A DNA stretch of 64,000 nt from positions 1-64,000 of the forward strand of contig JAHNEJ010000085.1 in the NCBI GenBank assembly GCA_022559845.1, in the 5' to 3' direction. This DNA comes from Amorphophallus konjac. Taxonomy: Eukaryota > Streptophyta > Magnoliopsida > Alismatales > Araceae. The position numbers and the translations under genes were made by a program. This document shows, piece by piece, positions 1-10,678 of this stretch (the first letter of the stretch is position 1; each line of letters starts with the position of its first letter). The notes below the pieces were generated by a model, which saw only the letters and a program-made list of their open reading frames with translations, was not told the DNA's origin and ran no database searches.

Positions 1-820
1 TAAATTTAAAACAGAGCGAATACGAATAATCATATATTCGTTTATCCGCTTGGTTCACATGACTAAGAGCAACCGTCACCGGTTAGATTAAAATTGTGTA
101 TGTAATCAATACTCAAAACTTTCAACTTTTATGAACCGATATGTTATAGTGTTCTTTATTACGAGTCCTTCAAACGAATATCGTGGGCTCTTTAATATGA
201 ATCCTCCTTACTTATCTCCTTAAGATTTTTTTCATTCATACCAACAAAGAAGATGCACTAATTAATTAGATCGCTTTCTACGATTTTACTTTAACATATC
301 TACCGTTTTGCTCAATCATTCCCTCCCTCCGATCTATAGTCTATACACACACGAGTTTTTTTCAGTTCTTATTTTTTTAAAAAAAAATATATTATTTTAA
401 ACATAGCTGCAGGTAGCTTAATTACCCATCTTGTCTTTCATTAATGTGGCAATAAAAAATTTGGAAATTTTGTATTTTTCTATTTGATTTTTAGGGTAAA
501 TTGGACACCTAGAATTTGGAGAAAGCATGTGTTCGTAATTGATAGGACCTATTATTGTTTTAATCTAAGCGAATAAATGATTTAACTAATGAGTTCTGCG
601 AAGGCTAAAATATATAGTAGTTGGTTGAGCGAGGTGAATACATCATCTAACCAAAGTGTCAACGAAGCAATGTATGCACGCAAATCGTAGTTGCTCAATT
701 GGGAGTCCATTAATTTGTTTATATTGTTAATATAGTTATAGTTAATAGTTAAACCCAAGGATCTACGGGGGCATTCGTCACCCCCTCCCCACCTTATGCC
801 CTTTAGTTTAATGTTTAACA

Positions 821-862
<42 letters not shown>

Positions 863-1226
863 TGATATCAAGAAACAGAAGAATCCTCGTACGTACATCG
901 TCGACACTATTGCTGAGAAGTATTTTACAATGTTTTCATCATCTACAATACATATATATGCCTAAACATGGCATATGAAAGAGATGTAGAAGACCAGACA
1001 AGATAATTAATGGCCATAAAAATTACATAGAATCTGCAGAACATGTCACTTCCCTAATTAGGAATAGAATACAAATTGCCGATCGAAGGTGTACATGTAT
1101 TGGCTGTTTTAATTTGGACCCTCTGGCATATATATATATATATATATATTAATTGTTACAGAATATACAAGTACCGTGCCCTGATATTGATCACTGCCAT
1201 GCAGGCATGCCACCAATATTTATTAA
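1..1226 (-). repeat. NLR-cassette 3' flank, copy 1
   Basis: Downstream (3') flank of NLR1. The same sequence recurs beside NLR2 (about 22,140-23,884), beside NLR3 (about 60,290-62,029) and, without a receptor, at 37,540-39,150. Shared landmarks are a stretch on 'gggctctttaatatgaatcc', a 'ctagaatttggagaaagcat' segment, a (GA)n tract followed by 'gttcttttgatatcaagaaa', and 'gaaggtgtacatgtattggc' shortly before the NLR stop. It probably contains the NLR 3' UTR and terminator, but no poly(A) signal could be assigned with certainty. Small ORFs here are not conserved between copies and are not called. Confidence 0.8.
823..856. repeat. (GA)n microsatellite in NLR 3' flank
   Basis: About 34 bp of uninterrupted GA dinucleotides. 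An equivalent tract lies at the same place in the other three cassette flanks (about 23,455, 38,838 and 61,570), so it predates the duplications and differs mainly in length and neighbouring (AT)/(GT) tracts. Confidence 0.95.
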
Positions 1227-4200
1227 TTAGGACATACGGAGGTCTTCGATGCTCTGTGTCTTGAGGTAGTCAGCGCCTCCCTCTCTGCAACGCTCTTCTA
1301 GCTGTGGGCATCTTTCAATATGGAACTCCAGTAATGAGGGTGGCAGCCCCCCATCTGGCAGGCACTGGATTTCTGGGCAGTATTGTAACCGAAACACCTG
1401 GAGTGAAGGGAGGGCGTGCAAGTTGGAAGGGAGGTACCGGAGGTTGTCACAGTGACTAATTCCCAGTTCTTTCAGAGAGATGAGGTGCTTCAACCCGTCT
1501 TCTTCCACGTCGGTGAAGGATATAAGCTCGTGGCATTTCTCAATCGTCAGTTCCCGTAGGAAGGGTAACCCCCTTGTCTTCTGATGAGAGTGCTGGAGGA
1601 GCCACTCCAGAAGTGATCTGTTGTCGGTGACGAAACGTTCGAGTTGCCAAGTGTGACATCCAGAAGTGCACGAGTCCACCTCAAGGGAGGAGGAAGCCAA
1701 GCTCCTGCAGCCAGTGATGGTCAGGTCACTGAGTGCGGTCAGCCGAAGACTAATCTCCACCTGTAGCTCTTTCAGCTTGGGGCAGAATCCCAGAGCAAGC
1801 GTTCTGAGGGAAGGGAAGAAGACCCCCACCTGCCCACATCCCTGATCAGGAGTTCTCGTCTCTTCCTCCAATATCCCTGCTGCATCCCACACCTCCCATT
1901 TTGTCATAAACTCAAACTCTAATGTCTCAAGGGAAGGGAAGAAGACCTCGCCAGCTTGTTGGTGGTGGCACTGGTTGCCATCAACAATACTATTATTATT
2001 ATTGATGCCCAAGAATCCAGGGCCCACCTTCTTCACACGAGATGCTTCCTCTATCCTCAAGTGTTTAAGGTGGGGTAGCCGGCCTAGCGGTGGCAGATGC
2101 TCCCATCCTGTGCACCCCAGGAGACTCAGGTTCACCAGATTGGAGAGTGGGAGTGACGGTTCCATCATCCAGTTCGGGAGACGGATGCCACAAGTGCCGT
2201 TGATGACCAACTCTTTGAGGTTTGGTGGAGGTCGTAGGGCTTCAAGTACCTCAGTCTCTAGTGTACCGTACCCTGCTGGTCGTGGAGGACAATCAGACCA
2301 CGACAAGTGCAGCCCCTCTAGATGCACCTTGTCCTTCAAGCAAGCCACCTCGGCCTCTCCCTTACTTTCCACATTTTCAATTCTGTCAATCCGAAGGCAC
2401 CCTCGAAGACAGTTCAAGCCTTTCAACTCCACTATCTTCCTTCCATCTGATCTGGCGACTTTGAACACCACCAATTCTTGAAGAGAAGTCAATTTCCCGA
2501 GCCCTGGTATAAGTGAGATTAAAAATGGGTCTCCATGAAGATGTCGCAAGTTAACCAGCTTGCTCACACCCTCACCAACTGAACAAAAATAACCCAACCT
2601 CAGTGTCTGAAGGTTGCACAAAGTGCCCGATACCAGATCATCAGGCATGCAATGGATCCCAGTTTTCCCAATGTCCAAATACTTGAGAAGCTTCCAATTA
2701 GATTTAGTTGACTTTGGGAATTCTGAACATTCATAGCCCACCAATTTCAGCACACGGAGGTACTTGAATTCCGCCAAGAAATCCAAGTCAATTGCCTCCT
2801 CCCAGCAAATGAGATGCAAAGTGCGTAATTTGTGGAATTTGCGGAGTTTCTCAACCTCCGTTGCTTGTAAGCTACTACATGAAAATGACAAGTGGCGGAC
2901 TTGTTCCTCCTGGTCACCTGCAGATGCCAATATCCCATCATTCTCACTGATCACACGCTTCCCCGATTTAAACACTTTCTGGGCATAATCATGGATAATG
3001 TCATGCATCACATACTTTTCATTAATGAACTGAAAGAAAGAACTGCGATACAGATCTTCAAAATAATCATCCCCAGTGTCTTCCAACTCTCGACCATTTT
3101 CAAGCTTGACATAACTCTGTGCCATCCACATCAGGACCAAATCCTTCCTGTCAAACCTGAAGTCTTTGGGAAATATCCCGCAATAAGCATAACACAATCT
3201 CAAGCGCGGAGGTAGGTGCCGGTAGCTCAACTCTGCTACTTTAGTAACTATGCATCCCTCTGCAGTCAGTGGCCACTCTGTACTATTTAAAACCCATTCC
3301 CACTTCCTTACATCATGCAAATGTGCACCCAAGAAGCCTCCTATCATTGATGCTGCTAGGGGCATACCTTTCAACTTCTCCACTATCTTTCTGCCTATCC
3401 CTTCTAGACGGTGATGATCTCTCTCAGACTTCACACCTCGAAATGCCCTTCTTTCAAAGATCCTCCAACAATGGTCATCCGACAACCTATCCAACTCGTG
3501 TATCGACACGTGGGGGCCCATAGTCTTGGCCACGTCCAACTTCCGTGTCGTCACAACAATGACACTCCCTTCCCTTGCATCAGACAAAGGTACCCATAAG
3601 TCATTCCACTCTGTAGGATTGTTGTTCCAGACATCATCCCAAATGATCAAGAATCTATGCTCGTGAACTTTTTCTTTTAGACGCGCTTGGAGACCACTTA
3701 AAGTACTGTTGATCATGTTAATGCCAGCGCCCTCATCCCCAATCATGTCTCTAATCAGTCTTTTGGTGTCAAAATCCTCCCCTACGAAGACCCATTTAGT
3801 CATGGTAAACCTTGCCTTCACTTCTTTGTCATCAAAAATGGCCTGAGCAAGAGTGGTCTTTCCCATCCCGCCACACCCCACAATGGCAACCACAGATATC
3901 TTTGCTTCACATGAATCGTCATCTCTATCTACGGATGTTAATAATTTCGCCTTTATCTCCTTTATTTTTTCTTCTCTCCCTACAAACAAGGACCCTTCCT
4001 CCCTAAAAGGACCTGTCTCCCTGCTACTTCTAGTACGACTTTGATGTAATTGGGACGGGCCCGACAAATTAACAAGGCCGAGGTCTTTTCCCATCTTTAT
4101 AGACTTTTCCAGCCTCTGTTCGACGGACTCAAACTTTTTGGCTATCTCTCGGCGGAAAGATACCGAGGTTGGATTAGAGATGCAGCAAGATAGAAAGCAA

Positions 4201-4547
4201 TCGCTTACTAGACAAAGGCCGTCGTGCAGTCTGCTCCTCCTCCACCTTCGGAGTTTGGCGCTTCCCCCTGGTCGTAGAGTTGCTTCCGCGCCACACTCAT
4301 CTAACAAGTCTTCGATGTCATAAGCAATGTTCTCCAGCTGCCCAAGCCAACGCCTTACATCATCCCTTTCAGTAGTCAGATTACTGGCTTCTGCATGACG
4401 AAGATAGCCGTTGACCAGTTCCAGGTTTTGGGTGAGATCGTGAATCTTCTCCTTCACACCCGACAGGCGGGCAAACTCCTTATTAAAAAGAGTGACCGCC
4501 TTCTCAATTGCCATGGTCACGGCTGCTTCGCCTAGCGCCACCTCCAT
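1227..4547 (-). CDS. CC-NB-LRR disease-resistance protein (NLR1)
   Basis: Intact 1,106-codon single-exon gene for a coiled-coil NLR of the RGA2/RGA3-like kind, a cytoplasmic ATP/ADP switch that senses pathogen effectors. Visible domains: Rx-type coiled coil (about 1-150, EDVID-like AYDIEDLLDE at 75-84); VGRE motif 189-192; P-loop GCGGMGKTT 224-232; kinase-2 FLIIWDDVW 299-307; RNBS-B GSVIVVTTR 327-335; GLPL-type GMPLAAS 394-400; RNBS-D CYAYCGIFPKDF 452-463; MHD 514-516. About 14 irregular leucine-rich repeats then run to the C terminus. The start is the first ATG of the open frame; NLR2 starts at the equivalent place. All nucleotide-binding motifs are present, so this copy looks functional. 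It shares a near-identical LRR tract with NLR3. The effector recognised cannot be inferred. Confidence 0.95.
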   Translation of the reverse strand: MEVALGEAAVTMAIEKAVTLFNKEFARLSGVKEKIHDLTQNLELVNGYLRHAEASNLTTERDDVRRWLGQLENIAYDIEDLLDECGAEATLRPGGSAKLRRWRRSRLHDGLCLVSDCFLSCCISNPTSVSFRREIAKKFESVEQRLEKSIKMGKDLGLVNLSGPSQLHQSRTRSSRETGPFREEGSLFVGREEKIKEIKAKLLTSVDRDDDSCEAKISVVAIVGCGGMGKTTLAQAIFDDKEVKARFTMTKWVFVGEDFDTKRLIRDMIGDEGAGINMINSTLSGLQARLKEKVHEHRFLIIWDDVWNNNPTEWNDLWVPLSDAREGSVIVVTTRKLDVAKTMGPHVSIHELDRLSDDHCWRIFERRAFRGVKSERDHHRLEGIGRKIVEKLKGMPLAASMIGGFLGAHLHDVRKWEWVLNSTEWPLTAEGCIVTKVAELSYRHLPPRLRLCYAYCGIFPKDFRFDRKDLVLMWMAQSYVKLENGRELEDTGDDYFEDLYRSSFFQFINEKYVMHDIIHDYAQKVFKSGKRVISENDGILASAGDQEEQVRHLSFSCSSLQATEVEKLRKFHKLRTLHLICWEEAIDLDFLAEFKYLRVLKLVGYECSEFPKSTKSNWKLLKYLDIGKTGIHCMPDDLVSGTLCNLQTLRLGYFCSVGEGVSKLVNLRHLHGDPFLISLIPGLGKLTSLQELVVFKVARSDGRKIVELKGLNCLRGCLRIDRIENVESKGEAEVACLKDKVHLEGLHLSWSDCPPRPAGYGTLETEVLEALRPPPNLKELVINGTCGIRLPNWMMEPSLPLSNLVNLSLLGCTGWEHLPPLGRLPHLKHLRIEEASRVKKVGPGFLGINNNNSIVDGNQCHHQQAGEVFFPSLETLEFEFMTKWEVWDAAGILEEETRTPDQGCGQVGVFFPSLRTLALGFCPKLKELQVEISLRLTALSDLTITGCRSLASSSLEVDSCTSGCHTWQLERFVTDNRSLLEWLLQHSHQKTRGLPFLRELTIEKCHELISFTDVEEDGLKHLISLKELGISHCDNLRYLPSNLHALPSLQVFRLQYCPEIQCLPDGGLPPSLLEFHIERCPQLEERCREGGADYLKTQSIEDLRMS

Positions 4548-4586
4548 TAATTGAGAGAAATGATTTCTCCTCCCAATGCGGCAGCG

Positions 4587-4706
4587 CTACAACAAAACAA
4601 GTTAAGTAAACACAAACCGGCCGTGAGAGGACCGCATGCAAATAATAATATCAATGCTAATTCTACAAAGGAATCAACGCATTGAAGGGAATTAAGATCT
4701 ACTTAC
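4587..4706 (-). other. Probable 5'-UTR intron of NLR1
   Basis: On the minus strand a consensus donor (GTAAGTAG) at 4706 and a pyrimidine-rich acceptor (TTTTGTTGTAG) ending at 4587 bracket 120 bp, about 40 bases upstream of the NLR1 ATG. NLR2 has the same donor and acceptor around an 89-bp intron (27,245-27,333). Conservation of both splice sites despite a 31-bp length difference supports a real leader intron. No transcript evidence is available. Confidence 0.6.
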
Positions 4707-5340
4707 TTATCTGTCGTCCATTACATACATACACACACGAGACAGATGAATATATATATATATATATATATGAGATATATAGATGAAGCTCCCCTCCCCC
4801 CTCCGGCCAATATATATATCTATCTGGGTGTGTTTTATTATAATGTACAACCTGAATGCTCAGCGTGTGGCACCGCGGTAGGCTGCGTCTGTTGAAGGTG
4901 ATAAGTGCGGATTGGATCTGCCAATGCCACTGGTAGCAGCAGCTCCACGGCAATAAACAAGCATGCAAAGGAAGCGGAAAGGAAAGATTCATTCGTTGAT
5001 TACACCCTGCTGGCAAAGCAAGCGGAAAGGAAAGATTCCTTCGTAGATTCGTTGGTGGATAGCTACTCCTACTACAAATTAATTCGGTAACGAGAATAAC
5101 TGTAGAACGCAATTCAAATCTTATCGTATCGAAAATCATATCCTCGTATATGATTGTCTCCTCAACATTTCTTTCCTCGTTCATATATTCGTTCGTTGCC
5201 GCCCCCTCCTAATACAGACAGATTCGTTAAGTTACTGGATAACTACTCAAGATCGTATGTGAATAGATTCGTTGTTGGATAGTTATCCCTATTATAAATT
5301 TATTTACGAGATTAATAAATTCTAGACTCACGTCTCTAGA
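4707..5340 (-). promoter_or_regulatory. NLR1 5' leader and promoter region
   Basis: Upstream of the leader intron there is a (TA)n run at about 4,748-4,771, then a segment on 'ggcaccgcgg' and 'aagtgcggattggatctgcc' (4,868-4,920). Matching pieces occur upstream of NLR2 (27,340-27,548) and, detached from any receptor, at 31,950-32,075. The run 'gcaaagcaagcggaaaggaaagattc' type sequence is repeated locally near 4,972-5,040. No specific cis-element or TATA box can be named with confidence; open frames here are not conserved. Confidence 0.5.
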
Positions 5341-5394
5341 AGAATAGATTATTAGCGAGGTACGTCGGACTGACCGACCGCTTGGTCACTTATA

Positions 5395-6553
5395 GCCTCA
5401 ATTTGATATGGAGTTAGATTAAAGATGAAATAACTCAACCGGATTAAAGTAATTTGGAGTTAACTCATTTTTAGTTTGATAGAAAGATAGTTAATCTAAA
5501 AGTAAGGAGGTCGGCTAAGTTACTTTTAATCTAGTGTGATTTGATAAGTAGTAGGTTAACTTAGTAACGATGACAAATAAAATATTATATTTATATATAT
5601 ATTTAAATTTAAAATTTTTAATATATTTTATAAATATAATATATTATGAAAATATTTTTTGATAAATAACATTATTTATCTCACTAATTAATATTCAATA
5701 GTCATAAATATTTTTAAAAGTAACTATTTATTTTAATATCTTTCTTTTTTAATCTTTATAAAAATTGTTAATAGATTCCATATGATAAATATACTATTAT
5801 AATAATAAATTTTTTGATAAAATCTATCATTAATATTACTAACTAAAATTTTAACAATAATAAAAGTTATAACAATTTAATGTTAAACTTTGGGTAAAAT
5901 AGCATTAATCTCATTAATTACAATTTAAAAGTGATAAATATTTTTAAAAATTATTATTTATCTTAATATCTTTATTTTTTAAATCATAAAAAATATTTTA
6001 ATAGATTCTATATAATAAATCTATCATTATAATAATAAATTTATCAAAATAATATTATTAATATTATCAAAAAAATTCAAACGATAAAAGTTAAAATAAT
6101 TTAATATTAAACCTGAGAAATATGGGAGAGAGATATATATATCGTTAAATGAATGAGAGATAATATGGCATGTTTATCTGGCGCCCATGAGAAATAGGAG
6201 AGAGTTAGATGGAGAGAGAGAGAGAGAGAGGGGATAGCATTAAATGAGAGAGAGAGAGAGAGAATGGTAAATTTCTCTGGGCCTTAAGGAACAAGAGAGA
6301 GAGAGAGTTAGTGAGAGAGAGGGAGAGGGGAAGGTATCATTAAATAAGAGAGAGAACATGATAGGCTTATCTGAGGAGGACAGGGCATAACTCACCTCTA
6401 CAGGTGGGTTTTGAAACTCAGAACTAACGGGTGATTAGCCCCATTTTAAATGGGATTAAACGGAACTCCCAATGATAGGGAAAAAATAATTATCCCTGGA
6501 TTAGTCTGGATTATTTGTAGATTAACCCCGGAGTAACCCATAATCAAAGACGC
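5395..6553 (+). mobile_element. AT-rich TIR element with satellite-like interior, copy A
   Basis: Begins 'gcctcaatttgatatggag' and ends with the imperfect inverted complement 'cccataatcaaagacgc'. Next to the left end is a motif (taatctagtgtgatttgata) shared with the elements at 7,408 and, inverted, at 56,300-56,440. The interior (5,580-6,110) is an AT-rich repeat related to the satellite at 43-56 kb, followed by (GA)n stretches. No transposase is encoded, so this is non-autonomous. I see no clean target duplication, so superfamily is unassigned (PIF/Harbinger-like at best). Confidence 0.55.
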
Positions 6554-7407
6554 AAATAAGGTTTACCTTTCTGTGGGGGGTGGGGCGCCGGGGGGGGGGG
6601 GGAAGAAGAGGGGTTACGTATGCGGCAAGCAGGTTCCACGGGTTAGGAACGGTGGGTAAAGACAAGCACCTCTTTCCCGACGCATACATAGAAGCTGGTC
6701 TCTCCAGGGTTCCTCTAGTAGGTAATCATCGACGGGAGAGTTGAATGCCAATGATTTGGAAGGCTTTGACCCCTGGGATGGGATGGGAAGGATCAGTAGG
6801 TCTTTTCCTTCTAATTAAGCATATCCCCATGTGTGTGCCGCAAGTCTATATATATAACTCTCGATCTATGGAGCCATAGTAAGTATAATATTTAATTATA
6901 TATGGTGGGTGGATGCATGCCGAGGTGATTAATTAATTTGTTCATGATGGGAGGTCCAAGATTAATGAATATGTGTACTCATCAATATATATCTGCAATT
7001 TAATATGAGACTTCTCCATCACCCATTTATATATCTCTCAACTACCTACAACCGCTTATTTTGGTATGTGCCAGGTCAATTAATTAACTAGCCCTAGGGC
7101 AATTACCGTCGGCTTTCTTAATTAACCATGGTTAATTAACCTAGCTAGTTAATTACAAGGCTGTTAATTTGATAGGCTAGGTAATTAATTAGCTAATTCT
7201 ATAACATTTGGGTTAATTGAGGTTATCCTGGTTGGGTTAAGTTAGGGTTACAAAATGTAGCTAGCCCATGAGTTTGGTGAAGTTAATTAATGGGATCGAT
7301 CACCTTCCTGCCTTTCCGGATTAGGAAGAATTAATTTGTGAAACGCTATAGCTTGTTTCGAACTCAAGTTAGTTCATCCGTCTTGGCCCGGTCCAGCTCA
7401 TTTTAGG
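6554..7407. other. Spacer without recognisable gene
   Basis: Contains a G/C-rich patch with a 13-G run near 6,588-6,602, then AT-rich sequence dense in 'ttaatta' (7,070-7,200). No coding-like frame, RNA gene or repeat boundary was identified. Confidence 0.7.
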
Positions 7408-8882
7408 GTTAGCTTTGGTACGGAGTTAGGATAAAGGTGGGCTAACTCAACTCGATTAAAGTAGTATGGAGTTAACTCATTTTTAATTTGATAGGAGGAT
7501 AGTTAATAGGATAGTAAAGAGGTGAGTGAATCTACTTTTAATCTAGTGTGAATTGATAAGTAGTAGGTTAACCCGGTAATGGTGATAACTAAAATATTAT
7601 ATTTATATATTTTTAAAAATTTTAAAAATCTAAAAAAATAAAAAAATTATTCTCACGATTTTTGAAAAACGAACAACGCGTCTATAACGTTTTGGAGCTG
7701 AAAATACAGCGGTTCGTCCTACACGGGATTTCGTAGGCTCGTCAGTCAAAAATCCGGAAAAACTGTAAAACACACTCCCAAGGACACGAAAGCGATCCGA
7801 AACCAAAAGATCTGATCTGAAAAATATCTAAAAAATCTGGAATGTCACATTCTATATGATAAATATATTTTTATAATTATAAAAATTTTAATAAATATAT
7901 AAAAATATTTTAAGATTTTTAAAAATATAAATTATATAAAAATGTAAAAAAATATCTCTACGATCGTCGAAAAAAGCACAACGCACCTATAACGTTATGG
8001 AGTTGGAAAATAAAACGGTTAGTTCGACGACACTGGGTTCCGCAGACTAATCAGTCAAAAATCTGTATAAACCGTAAAACGCACTCTAGAGCCCACGAAA
8101 GCGATCCGAAACCCACGGATCCTGATCTAAAAAATATCAAAAAAAATTCGAGACATCACATTCTATATGATAAATATATTTTTATAATTATAATTTTTTT
8201 AATAAATATATATATATAAATATTTTGAGCTTTTAAAAATTAAAAAACTATTAAAAAATAAAATAAATATATCTTGGAAATAAAATATTTTTGATAAATA
8301 ACATAATTAATCTCATTTAATAAAATTTAAAATGTTGAAATATTTTTTAAATTAATTTTATTTTTTTAATATTTTTATATATGCTATAAAATGAATATAT
8401 TGTGAAAATAAAATGATTTTGATAAATAACATAATTATTCTCCCTAAATAAAATTTAAAACGTAGAAAATATCATTAAATATGAGTTTAAATTACTATTT
8501 TCTTAATTTTTATGTTTTTTTATTTTTAAATATTCTAATATATTCAATAAAATGATTGTACTAAAAATAAGATTTTCATTAATAGATAACATAATTATTT
8601 TAACTAAATAAAAATTAAAAGTTAAAAATATTTTAATCATTGTTTAATATTGACATAAACAAAGAAGAGGACCGTTATAGAGAGAAGGGGGGAGCATTTA
8701 TTAGGGGGGATGGCATTTAATATGTTTGGTTAAGATATTAACTCACCTGCAGAATTGGGTTTGAAAATCCAGAATAATCACGAGTTAATTCTTAATCTAA
8801 TTTGATTAAATTAAAATGACAAACTAAGTTAACTGTGGGTTAATTTCGAAATAACATGGGATTAACGCTCAATCAAAGAGGG
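7408..8882 (+). mobile_element. AT-rich TIR element with satellite-like interior, copy B
   Basis: Left end 'agctttggtacggagttagg', right end 'gctcaatcaaagagg', same subterminal motif as copy A ('taatctagtgtgaattgata') and the same orientation of internal AT-rich repeats (8,280-8,640). It also contains a roughly 310-bp direct duplication (about 7,610-7,920 and 7,921-8,230) whose core resembles the LTR end at 31,052 (see separate entry). No open coding frame. Confidence 0.5.
7610..8230. repeat. 310-bp direct duplication containing LTR-end-like sequence
   Basis: Two head-to-tail units end in 'cattctatatgataaatata' at about 7,849 and 8,159, giving a 310-bp period. Each unit carries 'cgaaagcgatccgaaacc' and 'tctgaaaaatatc'-type sequence matching the LTR terminus at about 30,960-31,052 ('cccacggatcatgatccaaa'). 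The units have diverged substantially, so the duplication is old. Confidence 0.65.
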
Positions 8883-8924
8883 GCTAGGTGATCATGCGTG
8901 CAACTAACCAAATTAAACAAGATA

Positions 8925-9266
8925 ATGTACCCCAGACTGTAGATGATGGCGACGAAAAATAAATAAGATGGGATGATTGATACATCTTTGCAGCAAAATA
9001 ATTAAAGGGTTAGAACAATAATTAGTACGTAGTAGAAGAAAACTATATATATATATATATATATGTTCATATCGATGGTATGGGGATGACAATGTTTGGA
9101 TCAATCATTTCTTCGTACATAAGGAGAATAGTTTGTAAAGTTCCGATGGCGGTACTGCTACGTATAATTTGCCGACTCAGATTGACTCGGGCATGTCATA
9201 CTGTATCTGAAAAAATTTGATACGTTGCGGATCACTCTCAAGATAGGGCGAGTGAGGCCGAGTCAC

Positions 9267-9302
<36 letters not shown>

Positions 9303-9580
9303 TACATGTCGAGTCAGATCGAGTTAGTTGCGTCTCGAGCATATCATACCGGATCAGAGAAGATCCGATCTAATACGAATCATCGAGTCGATGAAAGTGG
9401 GAGGGTGCAGCGGGTTTGAACTCACGCCTACATCGTGGGATGCGTGAGATCCCCCCACTTACTCCCTCTCACTATAATATATATATATACAAAGTTACCT
9501 ACTTAATTTTAAAAAAATGTAAATACTGATAGGCAGGGATGAGCCTGTATAAAAGGAGGACTCATTCGTTGCTTACGTAT
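8925..9580. repeat. Duplicated spacer matching 56,495-57,235
   Basis: Segments on 'gatgattgatacatctttgc', 'gttcatatcgatgg' and 'aaaggaggactcattcgttg' recur in the same order and orientation at 56,550-57,220. Between them this copy has its own insert with a (GA)n tract (9,272-9,300) and 'gactcgggcat'-type sequence; the other copy instead carries a Tourist-like MITE. No gene seen. Confidence 0.7.
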
Positions 9581-9639
9581 ATACACACGAGACAGATGAA
9601 TATATATATATATATATATATGTAAGGAACTCACCGAGT

Positions 9640-9985
9640 TAGAACCGATCTCAACGGCAGCAACAGCAACACTAGTACGTACGTATAACAGTACTACTGG
9701 CTGCTCGATCCAAGACGCAAAGAGAGAGAGAGAGAGAGAGAGAAGCGAAGCTGTAAGTGGTGGGTATGATATATAGATGAAGCACCCCCCCTTGCCAATA
9801 TATATATATAGAAGCTCGGTTCTTGCCGCTGCATTCCCTAATAAACAGATATTCGTTGCTTTGCTTACACCGTCTACAGATTCGTCGTGGTTGCTGCTCG
9901 CTGCTTACACGATCAAGAATAGTTAAAGCAAAAAGCAACCTGACTTCATTCATTGATAGCCAGTTGCATGCTTGCCCCCACAGAC

Positions 9986-10023
<38 letters not shown>

Positions 10024-10281
10024 TTAATTAATTACTCCCCTGGCAAGCAAAGCAAGCACATAAAGGAAAAGATTCGTGTTCGTTGCCTCCCCCTCCTCCT
10101 TCTTATACAGATAGATTCTTTGCTTACACACACAAAAAAAAAAGCAGCACAAAGAAAGCTAGATTCGTTGCTGGATAGCTACTCCTTCTACAAATAATTA
10201 ATTTCGTTAACCAGAATAACTGCAGAGCACAATTTACAGTTAGTTAATGAGCATAAAATCTAAATGTCTGCATGTACATTG

Positions 10282-10318
<37 letters not shown>

Positions 10319-10330
10319 ACATTTTAATTA
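9640..10330. repeat. Duplicated NLR-5'-flank-like segment, copy 1
   Basis: Closely matches 32,640-33,130 plus 33,595-33,670 ('gctcggttcttgccgctgca', 'cattcattgatagccagttg', 'ctaaatgtctgcatgta'). Parts such as 'gagacagatgaatatatata' and 'tggatagctactcctactac'-like sequence also occur in the NLR1 leader, so this looks like a displaced receptor 5' flank. Several long (AT)n tracts lie inside. The small open frames differ between copies and are not considered genes. Confidence 0.65.
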
Positions 10331-10444
10331 ATAATGATCGAAGGAGGCAATATTAATGTTATGCGCGCAGATTATTAGAAAAAGTAAAATTGTGCTTAAA
10401 AAATCAAAATTCTATGTCATTTTTGTTCTACGTTCTATTGCTAA

Positions 10445-10644
10445 TATGACTTATAAATTACTATTAGAGATCGGATAAAGCTCAATACTTAAATACCAAA
10501 TATAAATAAAGTTCAAAGTCAGATATATATATCATTAAATGTTTTCTTATTAGAAATCGCTTATATTCTCATTTTGCTAACTTCTCATGTAACTTTCTAG
10601 TTAAGTTGTTATCCATTGTAGCATGATCATTTCAACAAGAAATT

Positions 10645-10678
<34 letters not shown>

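Noticed and set aside
1975..2481. 168-codon plus-strand open frame opposite NLR1
   Set aside because: Lies antisense within the LRR coding region, has no recognisable motif, and is a mirror of the conserved NLR frame; similar shadows appear opposite NLR2 and NLR3.
4699..5184. 161-codon minus-strand frame upstream of NLR1 as a separate gene
   Set aside because: It overlaps the (TA)n tract and the promoter/leader region, includes repeat-encoded Tyr-Ile runs, and is not conserved upstream of NLR2.
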